A stretch of 64,000 nucleotides of DNA, taken from NCBI GenBank assembly GCA_041497115.1, contig JBGQFW010000005.1, positions 1 to 64,000 on the forward strand, read 5' to 3'. The translations under genes and the position numbers were made by a program. This DNA comes from AR5 sp041497115. GTDB lineage: Bacteria > Methylomirabilota > Methylomirabilia > Rokubacteriales > CSP1-6. Below are positions 37,367 through 45,875 of this stretch, one piece after another. How positions within the stretch are numbered: the first letter of the stretch is position 1; every line of letters starts with the position of its first letter. The notes beneath the pieces were generated by a model that ran no database searches, was not told the origin of the DNA, and was given only the letters and a program-made list of their open reading frames with translations.

Positions 37367-37396
37367 TTGACCCGCCCCGGCGGCGGGTCCTATGCT
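37367..37396 (+). promoter_or_regulatory. promoter of the first giant cyclase gene
   Basis: TTGACC (37367-37372, 5 of 6), an 18-base spacer and TATGCT (37391-37396, 4 of 6) lie about 50 bases before the ATG at 37448. Confidence 0.55.
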
Positions 37397-37447
37397 GGAG
37401 CGCGGTCGGTCCGGCCAGGCCGATTTCGCATTGGAGAGTCAGCGGGA

Positions 37448-40400
37448 ATGCAGTGCTCGCGGTGCCATCACGAGAACGCCGCCGAGGCGAAGTTCTGCGG
37501 TGAGTGCGGCGGCCGGCTGGAGGCCGCCTGCGCGTCGTGCGGTGCGGCGAATCCGCCCGGCAACAAATTCTGCCAGCAGTGCGGCACCGCGCTCGGCGGC
37601 GCGCCCGAGGCCGGCGCTGCCACCGACACGCGCTTCGCCTCCCCCGACACCTACACGCCGAGCCACCTCGCCCGCAAGATCCTGACCGCCCGCTCGTCGC
37701 TGGCCGGCGAGCGCAAGAAGGTGACCGTCCTCTTCGCCGACCTCAAGGGCTCGCTCGAGCTCCTCGCCGACCGCGATCCCGAGGACGCCCGCGTGCTGCT
37801 CGACGGCGTGCTCGAGCGCATGATGGAGGCGGTCCACCGCTACGAGGGCACCGTCAACCAGGTGATGGGCGACGGCATCATGGCGCTGTTCGGCGCGCCG
37901 GTCGCCCACGAGGACCACGCGGTGCGCGCGTGCTACGCGGCGCTGCGCATGAGCCGCTCGATCAGCCGCTACGCCGAGGAGCTGCGCCGCCGCCAGGGCG
38001 TGGACGTGCAGATCCGCGTGGGGCTCAACTCGGGCGACGTCGTCGTCCGCTCGATCGGCAGCGACCTCAACATGGACTACAGCGCCGTCGGCCAGACGAC
38101 CCACCTGGCCGCCCGGATGGAGCAGCTCGCGCGGCCGGGCACCATTCTGATCACCGACGCCACCCGCCGGCTGGCCGACCGCTATATCGAGGTCGAGGGG
38201 CACGGGCCGGTGCCGGTCAAGGGCATGAAGCAGCCGGTCGAGGTCTTCGAGCTCACGGGCGCCGCCCCCGCCTCGCGCGTGCAGGCCAGCGGCGGCGCGC
38301 TCACCCGCTTCCTCGGTCGCGAGGAGGAGCTGAGCGGCCTGGACCGCCTGCTCGAGGAGGCGGCGGCCGGCGCGGGCCGCGCCGTCGGCGTGGCCGGCGA
38401 GGCCGGCGTGGGCAAGTCGCGTCTGGTCTGGGAGTTCACCCGCTCGAGCCGCGCGCAGGCCTTCCTGCTGCTGGAGGCGCCCGCGGTGGCCTACGCCAAG
38501 GCGACGCCCTACGCGCCGGTCACGGCGATGCTGCGCGGCTACTTCCAGGTGGAGGCCAGCGACGACGGCGCGAAGATCCGCGCCAAGGTCACCACCCGGC
38601 TGCTCGAGCTCGACTCGAGCCTGCACTGGGCGGTGCCGGCCATCCTCTCGCTCGGCAACCTCGCCACCGATGACGCGGAGTGGGAGGGGCTGGAGCCGAT
38701 CGAGCGCCGCCGCCGCATCTTCGCCGCCGTCACCCGCATCGTGCTGCGCGAGGCCGAGCGGCAGCCGGTGCTGCTCGTCGTGGAGAACCTCGACTCGGCC
38801 GACTCCGAGACCGCGGCGCTGGTGGACACGCTCGTGGACGAGATCCCGCCGGCGCGCGTGCTCCTGCTGGCCAGCTACCGCTCCGATCACCGGCCGGCGT
38901 GGCGCGAGCGCCCCCACGCCAGCGAGGTCCGGCTCACCCCGCTGGGAGCCCGCAGCGCCGAGGCGCTGGTGGAGGAGTTCCTGGGGCGGACACCCGAGCT
39001 GCAGCCGCTGACGCGCATGCTGGTCGAGCGCACCGGCGGCAACGCGCTCTTCATCGAGGAATCCGTGCGCTCGCTGATCGAAAACGAGGTGCTCGTCGGC
39101 GACCGCGGCGCCTATCGCCTCGCCAAGCCACTCGCCAGCATCCAGATCCCCGACCGCGTCCAGGCGGTGCTGGCCGCGCGCATCGACCGGCTGCCCGACG
39201 AGCGGAAGACGTTCCTCCAGACGGGCGCCGTCATCGGCAAGGACCTGCCGTTCTCGCTGCTGCAGGCGGTGGCCGGGGTGCCGGCCGACCAGCTCCTCGG
39301 CAACCTGACCGAGCTGGAGGAGGCGCAGTTCCTCCACACGACGAGCCTCTATCCGGACCTCGCCTACTCGTTCCGACATGCCCTCACCCACGACGTCGTC
39401 TACTCGAGTCTGCTCAAGGAGCAGCGCCGCAACCTGCACGCTCGCATCGTGGACGCGCTGGAGGCGCTCTACCCGGACCGGCGGACCGAGCACGTCGAGC
39501 GCCTCGCCCACCACGCGCTGGGCGCCGAGCTGTGGTTCGAGGCGGTCGGCTACCTGCGCGAGGCGGCCGGCAAGGCGGTGGCGCGGTCGGCCAACCGCGA
39601 GGCGCTGGCGTTCCTCGAGCAGGCGCTGGGCGCGCTGGGACACGTGCCGGAGACCCGCGACACGTTCGTGCAGGCCATCGACGTGCGGCTCGACATGCGC
39701 CCGCCCCTCCTGCAGCTCGGCCGGCTCGAGGAGATCCGCACGCTGTCGGAAGACGCCGCCCGCATGGCCGAGCAGATCAGCGACGAGGCCCGGCAGGCGC
39801 GCGCCTACGCGTACCTCATCAACTACCACTACCTGCGCGGCGAGCCGGCCCAGGCGCTCGCGTACGGCGAGCGGTGCCTGGCGATCGCCGAGCGGCTGGG
39901 CGATCGGGTGCTGGTCTCGGTGGCGCGCCGCTACATGGGCCACGCCTACCACGCGCAGGGGCAGAGCCGCCTGGCGGTGCGCGCGCTGCAGGACAATGCC
40001 GAGGCGATGGCGGGCGACCTCGCGCGCGAGCCGACGACCGCCGCCGTCATCGCCTACGTGTCCACCTGCGCGTGGCTGGCGTTCACGCTGGCCGACCTCG
40101 GCGAGTTCGACGAGGCGGAGACGTGGGCCGACCGCGCGCGCGCCGAGGCCGAGGCGCACCGCCATCCGTACAGCGAGGCGATCGCGCTGACGCTGTCGGG
40201 GCAGGTGTCGGCCCTGCGCGGCCAGCTCGAGCGCGCGGTGGCGCCCCTCGCCCGCGCGCTGACGATCTGCCGCGACTCGAGCCTCACGGTGTGGCAGGCG
40301 GTGCCGGCCGCGCTGCTCGGCCAGTGCCTGGTCACCCTCGACCGCAAGGAGGAGGGGCTCGCGCTGCTGGAGGAGGGCGTGCGCCTGTCCGAGGAGGTCG

Positions 40401-41023
40401 GGGTGAAGGCCTACCTCGCGCGGTGGGCCACGCTGCTCGGCGAGGGCTTCCTGGCGATCGGCGACGTGCCCCGCGCGGCCGAGATCGCCGGGCGCGCGCT
40501 CGAGCTGGCGCGCCGCCACGGCGAGCGCGGCCACGAGGCGGCCGCCCTGCGCCTGCTGGCCGACGTGGCCCTCGCCCAGACGCCGCCGCAGCTCACGACG
40601 GCCGCCGAGCACTACGCCGCCGCCCTCGCGCTCGCCGAAGAGCTCGAGCTGCGCCCGCTGCTCGCCCGCAGCCACCTCGGCCTCGGCCAGCTCCACCGCC
40701 AGGCCGGGCGCGTCGCCGAGGCCGAGGCGCACCTGGCCACCGCGATCGTGCTCTTCTGCGAGCTGGGGATGGTCGCCTGGCTCGATCGCTCCGAGCCCGA
40801 GCTGCGCGCGCTCGGCCACCTCGTGATCGTGGCGCGGCCCCACGTGAACCTCTACGAGTATCTGCGCGAGAAGTTCGCCGGCGATCCCAACGTGCAGGTC
40901 GTCCTCGATCGCCGGCAGGAGGAGGCGGGCGCCGTCGCGCAGCAGCGCAGCGCCGAACGCCGCCAGCTCGGGCTCGATCAGGCGCTGCGCGCGCGCGGTC
41001 TCGCCGTCGTCGTCAAAGGCTAG
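37448..41023 (+). CDS. zinc-ribbon / class III cyclase / AAA ATPase / TPR signalling protein
   Basis: A 1191-residue multidomain protein. Two zinc ribbons (C3/C6/C17/C20 and C28/C31/C42/C45) are followed by a class III nucleotide cyclase domain at about 90-265. Metal aspartates are D98 (FADLKGS) and D142 (MGDGIMALFG), with HLAARMEQ as the transition-state Arg region. An ATPase follows with Walker A GEAGVGKSR near 317 and a VVENLD Walker-B-like strand near 442, then a winged-helix region and TPR-like helices to the C-terminus. By analogy it couples cyclic-nucleotide production to ATP-driven sensing. It is divergent from the UGSC partner gene and convergent with the UGSC fusion, sharing CTAG at the stops. 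Confidence 0.85.
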   Translation: MQCSRCHHENAAEAKFCGECGGRLEAACASCGAANPPGNKFCQQCGTALGGAPEAGAATDTRFASPDTYTPSHLARKILTARSSLAGERKKVTVLFADLKGSLELLADRDPEDARVLLDGVLERMMEAVHRYEGTVNQVMGDGIMALFGAPVAHEDHAVRACYAALRMSRSISRYAEELRRRQGVDVQIRVGLNSGDVVVRSIGSDLNMDYSAVGQTTHLAARMEQLARPGTILITDATRRLADRYIEVEGHGPVPVKGMKQPVEVFELTGAAPASRVQASGGALTRFLGREEELSGLDRLLEEAAAGAGRAVGVAGEAGVGKSRLVWEFTRSSRAQAFLLLEAPAVAYAKATPYAPVTAMLRGYFQVEASDDGAKIRAKVTTRLLELDSSLHWAVPAILSLGNLATDDAEWEGLEPIERRRRIFAAVTRIVLREAERQPVLLVVENLDSADSETAALVDTLVDEIPPARVLLLASYRSDHRPAWRERPHASEVRLTPLGARSAEALVEEFLGRTPELQPLTRMLVERTGGNALFIEESVRSLIENEVLVGDRGAYRLAKPLASIQIPDRVQAVLAARIDRLPDERKTFLQTGAVIGKDLPFSLLQAVAGVPADQLLGNLTELEEAQFLHTTSLYPDLAYSFRHALTHDVVYSSLLKEQRRNLHARIVDALEALYPDRRTEHVERLAHHALGAELWFEAVGYLREAAGKAVARSANREALAFLEQALGALGHVPETRDTFVQAIDVRLDMRPPLLQLGRLEEIRTLSEDAARMAEQISDEARQARAYAYLINYHYLRGEPAQALAYGERCLAIAERLGDRVLVSVARRYMGHAYHAQGQSRLAVRALQDNAEAMAGDLAREPTTAAVIAYVSTCAWLAFTLADLGEFDEAETWADRARAEAEAHRHPYSEAIALTLSGQVSALRGQLERAVAPLARALTICRDSSLTVWQAVPAALLGQCLVTLDRKEEGLALLEEGVRLSEEVGVKAYLARWATLLGEGFLAIGDVPRAAEIAGRALELARRHGERGHEAAALRLLADVALAQTPPQLTTAAEHYAAALALAEELELRPLLARSHLGLGQLHRQAGRVAEAEAHLATAIVLFCELGMVAWLDRSEPELRALGHLVIVARPHVNLYEYLREKFAGDPNVQVVLDRRQEEAGAVAQQRSAERRQLGLDQALRARGLAVVVKG

Positions 41024-42603
41024 TCCTCGATCGCGACCGTCACCGAGCGGGTGGCGCCGAACGTGGGCACCACCGAGGAGTGCTTGCCGGGACCGCCCGC
41101 CACGATGACCAGCAGGTCCTCGGCCTGCACGCACCACGGGACGTCGGCGCCGGCGGGCCGCCCCACGAACCGCTCGGGGGCGATCACGCCGAAGCGCGCC
41201 AGGTTCTCGGCGCTGAAGCGGTCCAGCCGCACGCGCGCCCGCTCCCACAGCCGGCGCTTGAGCTCGGCCTTCGACCAGCCGGAGCCGGCGATCGTCGCCG
41301 CGTGCTCGGGGCCGAGGATCACGACGGGGTTGCCGCCGAGGTAGACGTTGTTGCTGCCGGGGGTGGCCGCGGTGCCGGCGAGCGCCAGCAGGAGCGCCTC
41401 CGCCGTCGTCGAGCCGTGGTCGTTGACGTTGTGCGGCGCCTCCGCGCCGGCCACCGTCACCGTGCTGGCGCCCGCCGGGAACCCGCGCTCCACGTGCAGC
41501 GGCGCCCACGGCGAGGCGGCCTCGTTCTCGGCCAGGCAGTAGCTGAACTTGCCGGGATGCCCGAGCGTCGCGCGGTCCGCGTGGCCGGGACGCGCGCCGC
41601 CGACGTTCTGGAGCACGAGCCGCACCGCCCGCCCGATGACGGCGTTGGCGCGATGGCCGTTGCCGAGCGCGTTGGGGCCGCCGCTGATGGCCAGGCGCGC
41701 CGCGACGGGGCCGTTCACGATGAGCAGCGGCGTACACGGATGCGTCGTCGTCTGGATCGCGTTGAGGTTGAACTCGGGGCGTGCCAGCGCGCGCACGGCG
41801 GCGACGACGACCGGCAGGTGCTCGGGCCCGGCACCGGCCAGCGCGGCGTTGATCGCGATCGCCTCGAGCGTAGCGCGCCCGTCGAGCGGCGCCAGCGTCG
41901 CCACCACCTCGGCGCGCCGGGGCGCCCACGCGCCGAGGACACGGGCGACCCGCTCGGCCGTCGGCGGCAGCACGACGAGGCCGTCCGACCAGCGCGCGTC
42001 CATCGCCCACGTCTGGAACGCGTCGAGGTCGTCGGGCGCCTCGACCGCGCTCGCACCGGCGGTCGCCGTCAGCGGCGCCGGCGGCGCCGGGTCACGCGTG
42101 AGCGCCGCCAGCACCTCGTCCACGATCGTCTCGGCCTTGCCGCTGACGAGCTTGGGATCCGTGCCGCCGATCGGGTGCGGGACCGTCACCACGCCCAGGT
42201 GCGGCAGCCCGTGCGTGCCCGCGGCGGCGCGCGCCAGCGAGATGAACGCGTCGGTGCCCAGTACGACGGCGGGAATTCCCCGCCCCTCCAGCATCGCGGC
42301 GTCGTGGATACTCCACGACGTGCACGACCCTCAGTCGGCGGTTCCGGTGAGGACGACGTCGGCGCCGGCGGCGATCTCCTCCAGCATCGTGGCCGGGTTC
42401 GAGGCGCCGGGCTTCTGCCAGCGCCGGATGGTGGCGCCGGGGGCGCGCTCGGCGAGACGCTCGGCCACGCGGCCGAGCAGCACGTCGGCGTTGGGCTTGG
42501 AGTTGTCGAGGACGCCGATGCGCAGGCCGGCCAGCCTCGGCCGGCGGCGCGCGAGCGGCTTGACGCCCTCAGGGGTGACGCCGCGCGGGCTCAGGACTCT
42601 CAT
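41020..42603 (-). CDS. selenoprotein fusion: UGSC domain joined to partner-protein domain
   Basis: A 527-residue protein obtained by reading TGA 42331-42333 as selenocysteine. Residues 1-165 are a UGSC unit (GTAD-U-GSCTSWSIHDAAMLE, Sec91). A short Ala/Pro linker leads to residues about 180-527. These align throughout with the separate partner gene at 36244-37302 (RWSDGL, AINAALAG, VNGPVAARL, LGHPGKFSYCLAENEA, SPWAPLHVERGF). Without readthrough the gene breaks into a 90-residue and a 424-residue frame. A hairpin 10 bases after the TGA is nearly superposable on that of the first UGSC gene. The fusion shows that the two proteins act together, presumably in a redox reaction. Substrate unknown. 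Confidence 0.9.
42300..42320 (-). promoter_or_regulatory. bSECIS hairpin of the UGSC fusion gene
   Basis: Ten bases after the TGA, CGTCGTGGA pairs perfectly with TCCACGACG around a GTA triloop. Spacer, stem length and loop position are identical to those of the hairpin at 35913-35933, though stem bases differ in compensating pairs. Confidence 0.88.
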
Positions 42604-42611
42604 GCCCGCGG

Positions 42612-42617
42612 AGTATA
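42612..42617 (-). promoter_or_regulatory. -10 element before the UGSC fusion gene
   Basis: TATACT on the minus strand lies 8 bases before the ATG at 42603, with no ribosome site between. This again suggests a leaderless transcript. No good -35 is seen. Confidence 0.4.
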
Positions 42618-42675
42618 GGCTCGCCGCGCGCGCCGCGCCATCACTCCGGCGCGCCGGCCGCCCGGAACGCCGATG

Positions 42676-43830
42676 TCACCGCGTGCGCGTGAGCGCGGCG
42701 GCCAGCGCCGCCAGCGCCACCGCGACGGCGGCGACGAGGAACGCCTCGGCGGCGGCCGGACCCAGCCCGACGACGAGCCGCCGCGCGCCGAAGAGCTGCC
42801 CCAGCACGGCGACGCCGGCGACGGTGCCGAGCGTGCGCGTGAGAAACGCCCAGCCGCCCGCCGCGCCCTGCTGGGCCGGCGCGAAGGCGGCCATCACCAG
42901 GGCCATGTTCGGCACCTGGAAGAGGCCGAGGCCGAAGCCGGCGGCGAAGAGCGCGACCGCCGGCACGACGAGCGGCGTCGTGGCCTCGGCGCGGCTCAGG
43001 AGCCCGAGCCCCAGCGCCTCGATCACCAGGCCGGCCACCACGGGGGCGCGCGCGCCGACGCGGTCGGCCAGCCACCCGGCCGGCGGCGCCGCCAGCGTGG
43101 TCCCGAGCGGCGTCAGCATGAAGAGCAGGCCGGCGACCTCCGCCGGCAGTCCGCGCGCGGCGACGAGATAGAAGGGCGCGAGCAGCCAGATCGAAAAGAT
43201 GCCGGCGTTGGCCACGAAGGCCAGCGCGCCCGCGCGCAGGACGGGCGCGCGCGCGACGTCGCGCACCGCGACCAGCCGCGCCGCCGGCGGCGCCGAGGCC
43301 GACGGCAGCGCGGCGAGCGCCCACGCCAGCGTGGCGAGCGCCAGGGGCAGCCGCCCGTAGAAGATCGAGGGCCAGCCGAAGGCGCCGACCAGCACGCCCG
43401 CCACGACCGGCCCCACGCTGAGGCCGAGGCCGACGGCGACGTTGAGGAAGCCGACCGCGCGGCCGCGCTGCGCCGGCGCAGCGGCGAGGGTGACGAGAGC
43501 GGGAGCCGTGCCGTAGACGCACCCGCCGCCGAGCCCCTGCACCACGCGCGCGACGACCAGCCAGTCGAACGTCGGCGCCAGCCCGGCCAGCACGAACGCC
43601 GCCGCGCTCAGCGCCAGGCCGGCGCGGAAGACGCGGCCGTGGCCGACCCGGTCGGCGAGGGCGCCGGCGACGAACGACGTCAGCGCGTAGGAGAAGACGT
43701 AACCGATGATGATCCAGCGCACGCGCTCGGGGGGCACGGCGAAGGCGGCGCTGATGGCCGGAAACGCGATGTTGACGGTGGAGTCGAGCGAGACGACGAA
43801 GGCGCCGGCCGCCGCGATCCATCGGGTCAC
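42676..43830 (-). CDS. MFS transporter, drug/metabolite efflux type
   Basis: A carrier of 384 residues or slightly more with about 12 helices and the family motifs SLDSTVNIAFPAI in helix 1 and GALADRVGHGRVF after helix 2. VYGTAPALV and GPVVAGVL also match proton-drug antiporters. Substrate unknown. GTG 43830 avoids overlap with the divergent permease. An ATG at 43851 would extend it by 7 residues and share its CATG with the opposite gene's start, so either start is possible. A divergent TSUP permease is adjacent. Confidence 0.83.
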   Translation of the reverse strand: MTRWIAAAGAFVVSLDSTVNIAFPAISAAFAVPPERVRWIIIGYVFSYALTSFVAGALADRVGHGRVFRAGLALSAAAFVLAGLAPTFDWLVVARVVQGLGGGCVYGTAPALVTLAAAPAQRGRAVGFLNVAVGLGLSVGPVVAGVLVGAFGWPSIFYGRLPLALATLAWALAALPSASAPPAARLVAVRDVARAPVLRAGALAFVANAGIFSIWLLAPFYLVAARGLPAEVAGLLFMLTPLGTTLAAPPAGWLADRVGARAPVVAGLVIEALGLGLLSRAEATTPLVVPAVALFAAGFGLGLFQVPNMALVMAAFAPAQQGAAGGWAFLTRTLGTVAGVAVLGQLFGARRLVVGLGPAAAEAFLVAAVAVALAALAAALTRTR

Positions 43831-43849
43831 CAGCGTATGATGGCACGTC

Positions 43850-44581
43850 ATGCCCGATCCGGTGACGTGGATCGTCCTCGTCGGCACCGCGCTGGTCGGC
43901 TCCACCATCGCCGGCGTCGCCGGCTTCGGCGCCGGCGTGGTCCTGCTGCCGGTGGCGGTGGCGACGCTCGGCGCCCGCACCGCGGTGCCGGCGCTGACCA
44001 TCACGATGCTCCTCGGCAACCTCTCGCGCCTGTGGTGGAGCCGGGGCGAGACCGACCGTGGCGTGACGTGGCGGTTCCTCGCCGGCGCGGTGCCCGCCAC
44101 CGCGCTGGGCACCGCGCTCTTCGCCGGCGCGCCGAGCGACTGGCTGAGTCGCGTCATCGGCGTCTTCCTCCTCGCCGCGGTGCCGCTGCGCCGCGCGCTC
44201 ACCAGCGGGCGGCTGCGCGTGCGGCTGGCGCACTTCCCGTATCTCGGCGGGGCCTTCGGCCTGCTCTCCGCCGTCGTCGTCACCACCGGGCCGGTGATGA
44301 CGCCGTTCTTCCTCGCCTACGGCCTCCGCCGCGGCGGCTTTATCGCCACCGAGGCGGTGTGCGCGGCCGCCATGCACGTCACGCGGGGGCTGACGTTCGC
44401 GCGGTACCGGCTGCTGACCGGGCGGGCGGTGGCGATCGGCGTCGTGCTGGGCCTCACGATGTTCGCCGGCGCCTGGCTCGGCCGGCGGCTGCTCGACCGC
44501 ATGAGCGACCGCGTGTTCCTGCGCGTCATCGAGGCGCTGCTGATCGTCCTGGGGTTGCATTTGCTGCTGCTGCCGCGGTAA
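43850..44581 (+). CDS. TSUP (TauE/SafE) family membrane permease
   Basis: A 243-residue protein with seven or eight helices and the TSUP N-terminal glycine-rich stretch AGVAGFGAGVVLLP (residues about 20-33), repeated in weaker form in the second half. Family members export or import sulfur-containing or organic anions such as sulfite, sulfoacetate and taurine. The neighbouring thioesterase and MaoC-like genes run in the same direction, 12 bases on, and may process the same compound. Confidence 0.85.
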   Translation: MPDPVTWIVLVGTALVGSTIAGVAGFGAGVVLLPVAVATLGARTAVPALTITMLLGNLSRLWWSRGETDRGVTWRFLAGAVPATALGTALFAGAPSDWLSRVIGVFLLAAVPLRRALTSGRLRVRLAHFPYLGGAFGLLSAVVVTTGPVMTPFFLAYGLRRGGFIATEAVCAAAMHVTRGLTFARYRLLTGRAVAIGVVLGLTMFAGAWLGRRLLDRMSDRVFLRVIEALLIVLGLHLLLLPR

Positions 44582-44593
44582 AAGAACGGCGCC

Positions 44594-44989
44594 ATGCTGC
44601 TCGAGCCCGGCGCCGTCCACGAGGTCTCGCGCACCGTCACGCCCGACGTCACCGCCGACGCGATGGGCAACCGGGGCGTCGAGGTCTTCGCCACGCCGTT
44701 CGTCATCGCGCTGCTGGAGGACGCCGCCGGCGGGATGATCGCGCCGACGCTGCCGCCCGGCGCGTCCACCGTCGGCACCATGGTGGAGATGCGCCACCTC
44801 GCCGCCACCCCGGTCGGCATGGCGGTGCGGGCGAAAGCCACCCTGCTCGAGACCGACGGTCGCCGCTTCCTCTTCCAGGTCGAGGCGTGGGACGCCCGGG
44901 AGAAGATCGCCGAGGGCCGCCACGAGCGGGTCGTGGTGCCGAACCTCGCGAAGTTCCTCGAGCGCGCGATGAAGAAAGGCTCGGTCTGA
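44594..44989 (+). CDS. hot-dog thioesterase, fluoroacetyl-CoA thioesterase-like
   Basis: A 131-residue single hot-dog domain resembling FlK-type thioesterases. Visible are VTADAMGNRGVEVFATPF and LLEDAAGG with the active-site Glu near residue 42, then GTMVEMRHLAATPVG with the His near 68. Proteins of this type cleave or protect against small acyl-CoAs. It is followed, overlapping by one base (TGATG), by two MaoC-like half-enzymes, so a short acyl-CoA pathway is likely. Confidence 0.85.
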   Translation: MLLEPGAVHEVSRTVTPDVTADAMGNRGVEVFATPFVIALLEDAAGGMIAPTLPPGASTVGTMVEMRHLAATPVGMAVRAKATLLETDGRRFLFQVEAWDAREKIAEGRHERVVVPNLAKFLERAMKKGSV

Positions 44990-45444
44990 TGCCGATCCAG
45001 ATCAACACGGCCGTCAAGGGCAAGGAGCTGCCGCCGTTCGTCGTGACGGTCGAGCGCGGGAAGATCAAGGAGTTCGCGCGGGCGATCGGGGACCTGAATC
45101 CGCTCTATCTCGACGATCGAGTCGGGCGGGCCTCCGAGTGGGGGGACATCATCGCGCCGCCGACGTTCCTGACGACGTTCCGCGACGAGACGGCCGATGG
45201 CGGCGCGCTCCTGCGCGAGCTCGGCACCGACATCTCGCGGGTGCTGCACGGCGAGCAGGAGTTCGAGATCCGCCGTCCGATCCAGCCCGGCGAGACGTAC
45301 CTCTGCCGCTCGCGGATCGTGGACATCTACGAGAAGACGGGCCGGAGCGGTCCGATGGCGTTCGTGGTGCGCGAGCTGTCGGTCACCGACCGGGCCAACG
45401 AGATCGTGGCCACCGCCCGCCACATCACGGTGATCCGGCTGTGA
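44989..45444 (+). CDS. MaoC-like dehydratase, N-terminal-type hot-dog subunit
   Basis: A 151-residue hot-dog protein of the FAS1-like/MaoC N-terminal type (AIGDLNPLYLDD, IAPPTFLTTF). It lacks the clear catalytic Asp-His pair of the hydratase loop and normally pairs with a catalytic half. It is coupled to the next gene by a 4-base GTGA overlap. Together they should form a heterodimeric double-hot-dog enoyl-CoA or 2-hydroxyacyl dehydratase. Confidence 0.85.
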   Translation: MPIQINTAVKGKELPPFVVTVERGKIKEFARAIGDLNPLYLDDRVGRASEWGDIIAPPTFLTTFRDETADGGALLRELGTDISRVLHGEQEFEIRRPIQPGETYLCRSRIVDIYEKTGRSGPMAFVVRELSVTDRANEIVATARHITVIRL

Positions 45445-45875
45445 GGTACGCGCGCGTCTACGCCGAGGACGTCAAGGTCGGCGACGAGCTGCCACCGCTC
45501 GTGAAGGGGCCGATCCAGCAGATCCAGCTCACGCGCTACGCCGGCGCCTCCGGAGACTTCAACCCCATCCACCAGGACGACGAGTTCGCGAAGGCGGCCG
45601 GCATGGGCGGCGTGTTCGCCCACGGCATGCTCTCGATGGGCTTCGTCGCCCAGGCGGTGACCGACTGGGCGGGCGCCGGCCGCCTGCGGAAGATCGGCGT
45701 CCGCTTCGCCGCGCTCGTGCGGCTGAAAGAGACCGTCACCTGCCGGGGCCGCGTCCTGGCGAAGTCGAGCAAGGACGACGAGCATCTCGTCGAGCTGGAG
45801 ATCTGGGCCGAGAACGACAAGGGCGAGAAGGTCGTCACCGGCAAGGCGACGGTCGCCCTGCCCGTCCGGGAGTAG
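45441..45875 (+). CDS. MaoC-like dehydratase, catalytic hot-dog subunit
   Basis: A 144-residue MaoC/R-hydratase domain with the catalytic loop YAGASGDFNPIHQDDEFA (Asp and His near residues 40-45) and VFAHGMLSMGF. It adds or removes water at an acyl-CoA double bond. The start is GTG 45441, inside the previous stop. Its stop abuts, with no gap, the stop of the convergent cyclase gene. The acyl substrate is unknown. Confidence 0.88.
   Translation: MRYARVYAEDVKVGDELPPLVKGPIQQIQLTRYAGASGDFNPIHQDDEFAKAAGMGGVFAHGMLSMGFVAQAVTDWAGAGRLRKIGVRFAALVRLKETVTCRGRVLAKSSKDDEHLVELEIWAENDKGEKVVTGKATVALPVRE

Noticed and set aside
37439..42010. 1523-residue minus-strand open frame opposite the cyclase
   Set aside because: Composition is that of an antisense frame; the plus strand holds an intact multidomain protein. 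Its overlap with the UGSC fusion is in a different frame.
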